Made by a program: the position numbers and the translations under genes. From contig JAEYYV010000216.1 of the NCBI GenBank assembly GCA_023428295.1, forward strand, positions 1 through 10,730: 10,730 bases of DNA, written 5' to 3'. The notes under the pieces were generated by a model. That model worked only from the letters and a program-made list of their open reading frames with translations, had not been told where the DNA came from and did no database searches. Every line of letters begins with the position of its first letter. The stretch's first letter is position 1. This document shows positions 4,890-10,730 of the stretch, in pieces. Source of the stretch: Pseudomonadota bacterium. Its GTDB lineage: Bacteria; Myxococcota_A; Polyangia; Haliangiales; Haliangiaceae.

Positions 4890-7196
4890 TCACACCCGCC
4901 GGCTCCGTGGCCGCGCGGCACGTGCCCCCGCAATGTTGTACTTGGGCCACTCGCTCCCCCACGTGACCTGGTTCAGCCAGGTCATGACATCGAGAGGCCG
5001 GAGATGCACGACGTTACCGTTTAGGGGCAAGTGCGCGCCTGCGGGGTGCGCGCGCGGATCGACGAGGACGTGCGCCGCCACCGCGGGCCACCACATGTGG
5101 AGCGCCGGGTCGATGCCGCGCGCTTCGAGGTCGGCGACCTCGAGCGGGGTCAGGATACGCGCCCACTCGCTCTGGTAGGTCATGTGCAGCGAGGCACCTG
5201 GCGCGCCGAGCTGCCAGCCCACCGCCGGAACGAAGCCTGGTGGAACGAAGCCCGCCGTGAACACCTCGACGCGCACGCCCTGGAGCGAGGTCGGGTTCGG
5301 ATTCGTGACCGTGATCGAGCCGGAGTTGCCGAGGAAGTCGCCGAGGATCACCTGGACCGGCGTGGTGTGCTGCGCGGTCGGCGCCAGGGCAACCTCGCCC
5401 CGACGCAGCTGATCGAGGAAGCGGACGAGCGCGACGCGATCCGCTCGCCACGCTTCGAGCATGCTCGGCCGTACGGGCGTACCCGGCGGGACCGAATACG
5501 CTGCCGCCGGCGGGTTGGGGTGGCCTGCGATCGGCGGTACGGCCGCCGCATCGCCGTCGACGTAGACGACCCCCAGCGAGCACTCTTTGAACCGTATGAT
5601 CACGCGGTTCAACCAGTCGGGATTGCGGTCGTCGACGGCGTCGAACGTCATGCCCGTCGGGGTACCGAGGTGCATGTAGAGCGTGTAGACAATCGCCGGT
5701 GCGAGGTCGTAGTCGATCCGGCCAGTGGCCGCGCCTCCGCCCGGCGGGGCCGGGACCTGCCGATGAAACACTTCATGCCGCACGAGCGCGAAGGACATGC
5801 TGTCGACACCGACCGCTTGGTGCGCGAATCGCGCCGCCACGAGCTCGCCGTTCGCGAGCGCGTAGACCGGGGAATCGGGATCGAGGCGGAACGTCGATGG
5901 CGAGGACTCGGGGCCGTGGATGCCATTGATCGCGCGTATCGCGGGCCGGCTGTTCGGCACGGTCGTGTCCTCCGCGTCCCAGTAGTACTCGACGAGGCGC
6001 GTGTTGCCGTCGGCGCGGCGGTACGCGCGACGCGGCACCGCGCTCGTATAGGTATCGACCGTCGGGATGACGAGGTTCAGGTCGAACGGAAACCACCACC
6101 AGTCCCAGACCTCGCGCGCGAAGCGATGCCAGTCGAACATCGGGCCCGGGCAATCGTGATCGGAGGGAGGATCCTGCGCTGTCCCGAGATCGCCCGAGTA
6201 CCCGTGTCCGTGAAAGCCGCGATAGTTCTGGATCAGGCGCGTCCAGACCGAGTTCTTCCGCCAGTCGACGCCGTTGATGACGCCGCCGGTCGTCTGGGCC
6301 GCGAGGCGGTTCCCGAGCGTCGCGACGTTGCCTGCGGTGAACTCGTTCGCACCGATGTTCCAGCCCGCATCGAACGCGGCGATGATCGTGGCGAAGCGCT
6401 CGTCGGCGAGCATGATCTGGCGGAAGTCACTCGCCCCCGCAGCGGTGACAAACTCGTGGCGCATCGCGTGCGGCAACACGGAGAAGTTGCGGGGAATCTC
6501 GAACTGCTCGGCGAGAAAGCGAGCGAGCAGCGCCCACGCCCGATACTGCGCCTCCGTGAACAGCATCCGTACATCGTTGGACGGCTCGCGCATCGGCAGT
6601 GTCCAGTTGGCGGTCGTCCACCAGCACCCGATGACCTCGCGCGGGTTGTCACGATGGTCGCGGATGTAGAAGTTCGCACCTGGAATGTCCTCGACGGCAG
6701 CGGTCCGCGACAGGCGAATCCAGCTCCCTCCAGGCGGATTGCCGGTCTCGAACAGGTTTCCGGTCTCGACGCCGATCGACCAGTCGTTGACGTAGCCCGC
6801 GTGCAACGTGCGGCGTTCCTCGCTGCGGAGGTTCTGCGTACCGATCACACGCGCGACGGTGCCGTCGCTCGAGATGTAGTACTGCGGCCCGATCCCCCAC
6901 TTGCACGAACACGCCGCACCGGCGGGAATCGCGGGACCTGGACAGCGCCGGCACGGCGACACTTCACCATTCCCATCCTCGCCGTAGCGCGACGTCGTGT
7001 ATCGATCGACGAAGCCATGCGCTTTGTTCCGTGATGGCCAGCCCGCGGTCTGGTGCGGAATGATCGTGTGAAGGTCTGCGGACGTCAGCACGTTGCCGAA
7101 GCCACCCGGTCTCCAGTTGCCAACACCGGCCATGGTCGTGACCGCGAACGTTTCGTCGAACACCGGTGAGAGTCGTGCGAAGAGCTCCGTGGGCAT
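4890..7196 (-). CDS. Zinc N-acetylmuramoyl-L-alanine amidase (Amidase_2 type) with degenerate M23-like domain
   Basis: The product has 768 residues. It would cut the bond between N-acetylmuramic acid and the L-Ala of the stem peptide. Residues about 38-360 form an expanded Amidase_2/PGRP-type domain. Visible parts are the first zinc ligand H48 in IIPHQTAGW, the strand GPQYYISSDGTVARVIG, E144 in WSIGVETGN, a GH motif (H331), and HDCPGPMFDW (347-356), where C349 takes the third-ligand place before PGP.FDW. An insert carries CxxC (82/85) and CxC (96/98). Residues 415-510 recall a lysostaphin-type M23 domain (GIHGPE, SPVYALANGELVAA, VYTLYMHL), but the zinc Asp and the first His of HxH are missing, so it is probably not catalytic. 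The rest, to 768, has beta-like strands (GSITVTNPNPTSLQGVRVEV) and a basic tail. No signal peptide or membrane helix is seen, so export would need a non-Sec route or lysis. It is probably the first gene of an operon with the lipoprotein. The start codon has only a weak Shine-Dalgarno sequence. Confidence 0.8.
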   Translation of the reverse strand: MPTELFARLSPVFDETFAVTTMAGVGNWRPGGFGNVLTSADLHTIIPHQTAGWPSRNKAHGFVDRYTTSRYGEDGNGEVSPCRRCPGPAIPAGAACSCKWGIGPQYYISSDGTVARVIGTQNLRSEERRTLHAGYVNDWSIGVETGNLFETGNPPGGSWIRLSRTAAVEDIPGANFYIRDHRDNPREVIGCWWTTANWTLPMREPSNDVRMLFTEAQYRAWALLARFLAEQFEIPRNFSVLPHAMRHEFVTAAGASDFRQIMLADERFATIIAAFDAGWNIGANEFTAGNVATLGNRLAAQTTGGVINGVDWRKNSVWTRLIQNYRGFHGHGYSGDLGTAQDPPSDHDCPGPMFDWHRFAREVWDWWWFPFDLNLVIPTVDTYTSAVPRRAYRRADGNTRLVEYYWDAEDTTVPNSRPAIRAINGIHGPESSPSTFRLDPDSPVYALANGELVAARFAHQAVGVDSMSFALVRHEVFHRQVPAPPGGGAATGRIDYDLAPAIVYTLYMHLGTPTGMTFDAVDDRNPDWLNRVIIRFKECSLGVVYVDGDAAAVPPIAGHPNPPAAAYSVPPGTPVRPSMLEAWRADRVALVRFLDQLRRGEVALAPTAQHTTPVQVILGDFLGNSGSITVTNPNPTSLQGVRVEVFTAGFVPPGFVPAVGWQLGAPGASLHMTYQSEWARILTPLEVADLEARGIDPALHMWWPAVAAHVLVDPRAHPAGAHLPLNGNVVHLRPLDVMTWLNQVTWGSEWPKYNIAGARAARPRSRRV
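5227..5252 (-). repeat. Short direct repeat encoding GFVPP-GFVPA in the amidase
   Basis: GGAACGAAGCC occurs at 5227-5237 and again at 5242-5252, a 15-bp period that gives a doubled five-residue motif in the C-terminal region of the amidase. This is a local in-frame duplication in a turn-rich segment. Confidence 0.6.
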
Positions 7197-7307
7197 CGCT
7201 TCGTCACCGTATCAGCACCTGCGGCTCGCGATCGGTTGCAGTGCCTTGAACTCGGTGTTCGTGCTTGTTAGCGTACGCCACGGCTCGCGGTGGGGCGGGC
7301 GGGAATC
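7197..7307. promoter_or_regulatory. Divergent promoter region between the amidase operon and the DUF6603-like gene
   Basis: These 111 bases separate two start codons facing away from each other, so both promoters should lie here. For the plus-strand gene a sigma-70-like pair is possible: TTGAAC at 7246-7251, a 17-base spacer, and TAGCGT at 7269-7274, beside the palindrome GCGTACGC (7271-7278). For the minus strand I see no clear pair. The -10 match is only partial, so the exact promoter call is weak; the divergent layout itself is clear. Confidence 0.45.
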
Positions 7308-10300
7308 ATGGGCTCCACTCTTGCCTCTCTGGTGCGTGACGAGCTGGGTCGCCTGCTCGCTCCACTGTCTCTTGCGGTGCTCGTTCCCGACGGCAGCGTC
7401 GATATTCTGCGCGCGGTCGGGAGGTCGGGAAGCCTCGAGGCGCATGGCGGGTTGGCCACCGAGCTGCAGCATCTTGCGGCACTCGTCGAAGACATCGCGA
7501 CCCTCGATGACGAGCTGCTCGGATCGTGGGAGGGGATCGCACGGGTCCTCGAGATCGCGGGAGGGCTCGCCGAGACCATCCGGGGTCTCGAGACCGTCGT
7601 TGCCGATCCGCAGCTCGCGGCGCACGCCGCGGGTCTCGGCGCAGACCTCGTCGCGTGGCTGGTCGGGCTGCATCTGCGTGCGAACCATCCCCGGCTGTTT
7701 CGTGTCGCCGCGTTGCTGACGCTGATCACGCCCGCGGAGGAGCTGCCGGCGACCCCGATCGAGCTCGAGGGCAACGTCATCCAGCGCCTGCCATGGCGCA
7801 CCGATCGTCTCGAGCGCGATCGGGTCGCGGACCTGATCGACGACCCAGGCGCGATGCTGCGCGCCACGTACTTTCCGAACGACCTGCAGACCGCGCACGA
7901 CGCGCACCTGCTGGCGCAGCGGTTGTTCCCCGCACTCCACGAGCTCGCGCGCGTGCTCGGACTCGCCGCGCGTGACGGTGTGATTCCAGCGGTGCCCGCG
8001 CCGGTGGTTCCATCACTCGACGAGGAACCGTACGCGACCGATCCGCTCGGCGGGCCAGTCGTGATCGATGCCGAGGGGACGACAGATCCGGGGCCGCCGC
8101 CACCGCCGCCCGACCCGACCCGATACGAGCACGACTTCTTGCGCCAGCTCGCGTTCGAGCTGGTCGGCATCCCCACGGACGATGGCGAACCGGGCCCGGT
8201 GCGCATCGGCGTGGTCGCGACCGCGTCGTCGGCGGAACATCCGGGCAGCGTGAGAGGGCTGATCCTCGCCCCGCAGATCGGCGGCGCCTGGACCGAGACG
8301 CGCGGGGACTGGAAGCTCTCGCTCACAGCCGACGGCGCGCTCGCCGCGCTCGTCCTGGGACCCACCGGCGTGTCATTCGCGCCGCTCACCACACCGGCGA
8401 CGCACGCGACGGCGTCGCTCGTGGTGGAGCGGGAGGCGACCGAGGGTAACCCGGCATTCGTGTTTGGCTCGAGCGACGGCACGCGCGTGGAGGTCGGCAC
8501 ACTGCGATTCGCCGTCGACGCGGAGGCAAGCTCGGCTCGGCAGGCACTCGCGATCTCGTTCGATGCAACCTCCGCCGCCTTCGTCCTCGCCGCCGGTGAT
8601 GGGGATGGTGTGCTGCAGCGAATCCTGCCCCGCGACGGCGTCCGCGCGCGCTTCGACGCAGGCCTCACGTTCTCGACCGATCGCGGTCTCGAGCTGCGCG
8701 GCGGGTTTGGGCTGGAAGCGACGATTCCCGTCGGCGCATCGCTGGGCCCCGTGCGCCTCGATGCGATCGAGCTTGGCGTGCGTGCCGAGGGGCGGTCCTT
8801 GCGGATCGTGATCGGGGCGAGCGGCGCCGTGACCCTCGGCCCGATCACCGCGCGCGTGTCCGGCATCGGCATCATCGGCGAGGTCGCGTTTCCCGACGGC
8901 GGCGGCAACCTCGGTCCGGCGCAACTCGATATCGGCTTCAAGCCGCCGGACGGGTTCGGGCTCGCGTTCGAGAGCAGCACCGTCACGCTGGGCGGCTACC
9001 TTCGCCGCGAGCCCGAGCGCGGCCGGTACGTCGGCGGACTCGAACTGCGCCTGTTCGAGAAGCTCGATCTGACCGCGATAGGCATCCTCACCGCGGGCGA
9101 AGGCACGACGTTCTCGCTCCTCGTGTTGATCGGCACCCGGTTCCCGCGGCCGATCCCACTCGGTTACAACCTGTATCTCTCCGCCATCGGCGGGCTGCTT
9201 GGCGTCAATCGCACGGTCGACGTCGATCGCGTGCGTAGCGGTCTTCGCGACGGGATCACGGAGAACCTCCTGTTCCCGAAGAACATCGTCGCGCAGATGG
9301 ATTCGCTCGTCGCGGATCTCGAACAAGTGTTCCCGATCAAGACGCCGCAGTTCGTCATCGGACCGACGGCGCGGCTCGAGTGGAACACGCCGCCGGTGAT
9401 CACCGCCGATATCGGACTGTTCCTCGAGCTCCCGGACCCGTTCCGGATCGTGGTGGTCGGTGCACTCCGCGCCGCGATCCCGACCGCAGCGCACGCGATC
9501 GTCGATCTCAAGGCCGCGTTCACGGGCACGTTTGATCTCCAGCGGTTCCGGCTCGCCTTCGATGCGTCGCTCTACGACTCGTTCATCGGGGTCGGATCGT
9601 TCAAGGCGACCCTCGAGGGTGACCTCGCACTGCGCGCGAGCTGGGGCGCGCAGCGCGATCTCGTCGCCACGGTCGGCGGCTTCCACCCTTCGTACCATCC
9701 GCCGGCATACCTCCAGCTGCCGGCGCTGCGCCGGGTCACGATCAGCCTGCTCAAGGACAACCCGCGACTGACGTTGCGCGCGTACGTCGCGCTCACCGCC
9801 AACACGGCGCAGATCGGCGCCGAGCTCGACTTCTACTTCGGCGTCTCGTCGTTCAGCATCGTCGGCAACCTCGGCTTCGATGCGCTGTTCCAGGTCCTCC
9901 CGTTCGGGTTCAAGGCCTCGGTCCGCGCGTCGGTGGCGGTGCGCGCCGGTTCCCGCACGCTGTTCTCGATCGGACTCGCGCTCGAGCTCGAAGGGACGAG
10001 CCCGTGGCGGGCGCGCGGCAAGGCGAGCTTCAAGATCTGCTGGTTCATCTCGATCGACGTCCACTTCGACAAGACGTGGGGCTCGCTGGTCGAGATCGTG
10101 CTGCCGCTCCTCGAGGTCTTGCCGCGCGTCGTCGGCGAGTTGCAACAAGCCGCGCGATGGACGAGCGCGTTCGCAGTTGGCACGAGCGCGCCTGCTCGGC
10201 TGCGTGGCGCGAGTGGCGCCGCGCGTGTCGACCCGTCCGGTGTGTTGCAGATCAGCCAGCCCGTCGCGCCGCTGGGAACTCAGTTGTCACGGTTTGGCGC

Positions 10301-10730
10301 CGGCGCACCGGCCGATGCGAGCCGGATCGACATTCGCTCCGTCTCCGTCAACGGCCGCGCGCTCGACACGACGCCAAGCGAGGACACGTTCGCCCCCGCA
10401 TCGTTCCGCGCGATGGACGATCGCGATCGGCTACAAGCCGCGCCGTTCGAGTCGTGCAAGAACGGCGTGGTGGTCGGCGGTGCTCCACGGTTCACGTCGC
10501 CGAGTGCGCTCGGCCGTGACGTGAGCTACGAGCAGATCGTCTCGGATGCGAGCGGTCTCGACGCGATGCCGACACGCTCGGACACTCCGGCGCGGCGCGA
10601 CCACTTCGAAGCGTTGGTCCCCGGCGGTGCGGTCGGGCGATCGACGGCGTCGCACTTGCGCGCACGTGACCGCGAGCGCGGCCGCGTGCAGCCCGCGCAG
10701 ACCGTCGCACCGCGGTTCGCCGTCGTCGAG
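7308..10730 (+). CDS. Large DUF6603-like protein (runs off the right edge)
   Basis: At least 1141 residues are visible with no stop. The ATG at 7308 follows GGGCGGGA; a GTG at 7290 is an alternative, and a TAG at 7269 bounds the frame. Residues 1-210 are helical and Leu/Ala-rich, and a Pro run at 263-268 follows. Residues about 275-600 are beta-rich repeats (GLELRGGFGLEATIPVG, GFGLAFESSTVTLGGYL). Residues about 600-925 fit what I remember of DUF6603: PIPLGYNLYLSAIGGLLGVNRTVDVD, LLFPKNIV, FVIGPTARLEWNTP, VGGFHPSYHPP, TANTAQIGAEL, LGFDALFQVLPF and a closing TWG. The repeating amphipathic strands suggest a long beta-solenoid or barrel-like structure. The tail from about 945 is polar and disordered. 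There is no signal peptide or transmembrane helix. DUF6603 has no established function that I know of. The gene is divergent from the amidase operon, so shared regulation is possible. Confidence 0.8.
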   Translation, partial: MGSTLASLVRDELGRLLAPLSLAVLVPDGSVDILRAVGRSGSLEAHGGLATELQHLAALVEDIATLDDELLGSWEGIARVLEIAGGLAETIRGLETVVADPQLAAHAAGLGADLVAWLVGLHLRANHPRLFRVAALLTLITPAEELPATPIELEGNVIQRLPWRTDRLERDRVADLIDDPGAMLRATYFPNDLQTAHDAHLLAQRLFPALHELARVLGLAARDGVIPAVPAPVVPSLDEEPYATDPLGGPVVIDAEGTTDPGPPPPPPDPTRYEHDFLRQLAFELVGIPTDDGEPGPVRIGVVATASSAEHPGSVRGLILAPQIGGAWTETRGDWKLSLTADGALAALVLGPTGVSFAPLTTPATHATASLVVEREATEGNPAFVFGSSDGTRVEVGTLRFAVDAEASSARQALAISFDATSAAFVLAAGDGDGVLQRILPRDGVRARFDAGLTFSTDRGLELRGGFGLEATIPVGASLGPVRLDAIELGVRAEGRSLRIVIGASGAVTLGPITARVSGIGIIGEVAFPDGGGNLGPAQLDIGFKPPDGFGLAFESSTVTLGGYLRREPERGRYVGGLELRLFEKLDLTAIGILTAGEGTTFSLLVLIGTRFPRPIPLGYNLYLSAIGGLLGVNRTVDVDRVRSGLRDGITENLLFPKNIVAQMDSLVADLEQVFPIKTPQFVIGPTARLEWNTPPVITADIGLFLELPDPFRIVVVGALRAAIPTAAHAIVDLKAAFTGTFDLQRFRLAFDASLYDSFIGVGSFKATLEGDLALRASWGAQRDLVATVGGFHPSYHPPAYLQLPALRRVTISLLKDNPRLTLRAYVALTANTAQIGAELDFYFGVSSFSIVGNLGFDALFQVLPFGFKASVRASVAVRAGSRTLFSIGLALELEGTSPWRARGKASFKICWFISIDVHFDKTWGSLVEIVLPLLEVLPRVVGELQQAARWTSAFAVGTSAPARLRGASGAARVDPSGVLQISQPVAPLGTQLSRFGAGAPADASRIDIRSVSVNGRALDTTPSEDTFAPASFRAMDDRDRLQAAPFESCKNGVVVGGAPRFTSPSALGRDVSYEQIVSDASGLDAMPTRSDTPARRDHFEALVPGGAVGRSTASHLRARDRERGRVQPAQTVAPRFAVVE

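Noticed and set aside
4885..4962. 26-residue upstream extension of the minus-strand lipoprotein
   Set aside because: It would overlap the amidase gene and hide the signal peptide. The ATG at 4884 gives a proper N-terminal lipoprotein signal.
5031..7034. 667-residue open frame on the plus strand
   Set aside because: It is antisense to the amidase, with Arg/Asp-rich shadow composition, while the opposite strand shows zinc-site motifs in the right order.
7268..8986. 572-residue open frame on the minus strand
   Set aside because: The product is Ser/Arg/Pro-rich with no recognisable fold, and it overlaps the start of the plus-strand gene, which continues unbroken with clear protein character.
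8373..10148. 591-residue open frame on the minus strand
   Set aside because: It lies opposite the DUF6603-like gene, and its product is an Arg/Glu/Asp-rich low-complexity protein without domains. In very GC-rich DNA a real gene often leaves a long open shadow on the other strand.

Overview
The window is very GC-rich, and its protein style points to a myxobacterium (Myxococcota, probably a Polyangiales- or Haliangiales-like lineage). The evidence is a PEGA-domain protein followed by a TPR protein with paired transmembrane helices, a lipoprotein with a CPSG..CG...C cluster and an Asp-Ala-Pro linker, and an integrase whose 3' end carries an attachment-like sequence, as described for Myxococcus phage Mx8. 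The lineage is inferred from gene style, because no rRNA or marker gene is present.

Region 1 (1-2119, + strand) is a tightly packed run. It holds the C-terminal part of a PEGA-domain protein (probably a Ser/Thr kinase or similar envelope-signalling protein), a secreted or membrane TPR protein overlapping it by 4 bp, and a lipoprotein overlapping the TPR gene by 7 bp. A possible 23-codon ORF then fills the gap to the integrase. This run probably serves envelope sensing or signalling.

Region 2 (2122-3801, + strand) is a tyrosine recombinase gene. Its recognisable domain ends near residue 400. The remaining in-frame tail is not coding-like and holds a dense set of symmetric motifs. These include a 22-bp match to the 3' end of a tmRNA or tRNA-Ala-type gene, a 5-7-5 inverted repeat with a 7-bp spacer, and two flanking sets of repeated short motifs. 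Together they look like an attP site, with core and integrase arm sites, built into the end of the integrase gene. The rest of the tmRNA/tRNA gene is not present beside it.

Region 3 (3814-7196, - strand) is a two-gene operon. First comes a 768-residue zinc N-acetylmuramoyl-L-alanine amidase with a degenerate M23-like second domain and no visible signal peptide. Five bases later comes a cysteine-rich lipoprotein. The pair can be read as an autolysin or cell-wall enzyme with its regulator, or as a peptidoglycan-targeting effector with a lipoprotein immunity partner. The second reading is only a hypothesis.

Region 4 (7308-10730, + strand, runs off the window) is transcribed divergently from the amidase across 111 bp. 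It encodes more than 1141 residues of a large protein that I recognise as DUF6603-like, of unknown function. The shared divergent promoter region suggests, but does not prove, a link with the amidase.

No CRISPR array, complete tRNA or rRNA gene, insertion sequence or convincing intrinsic terminator was seen.
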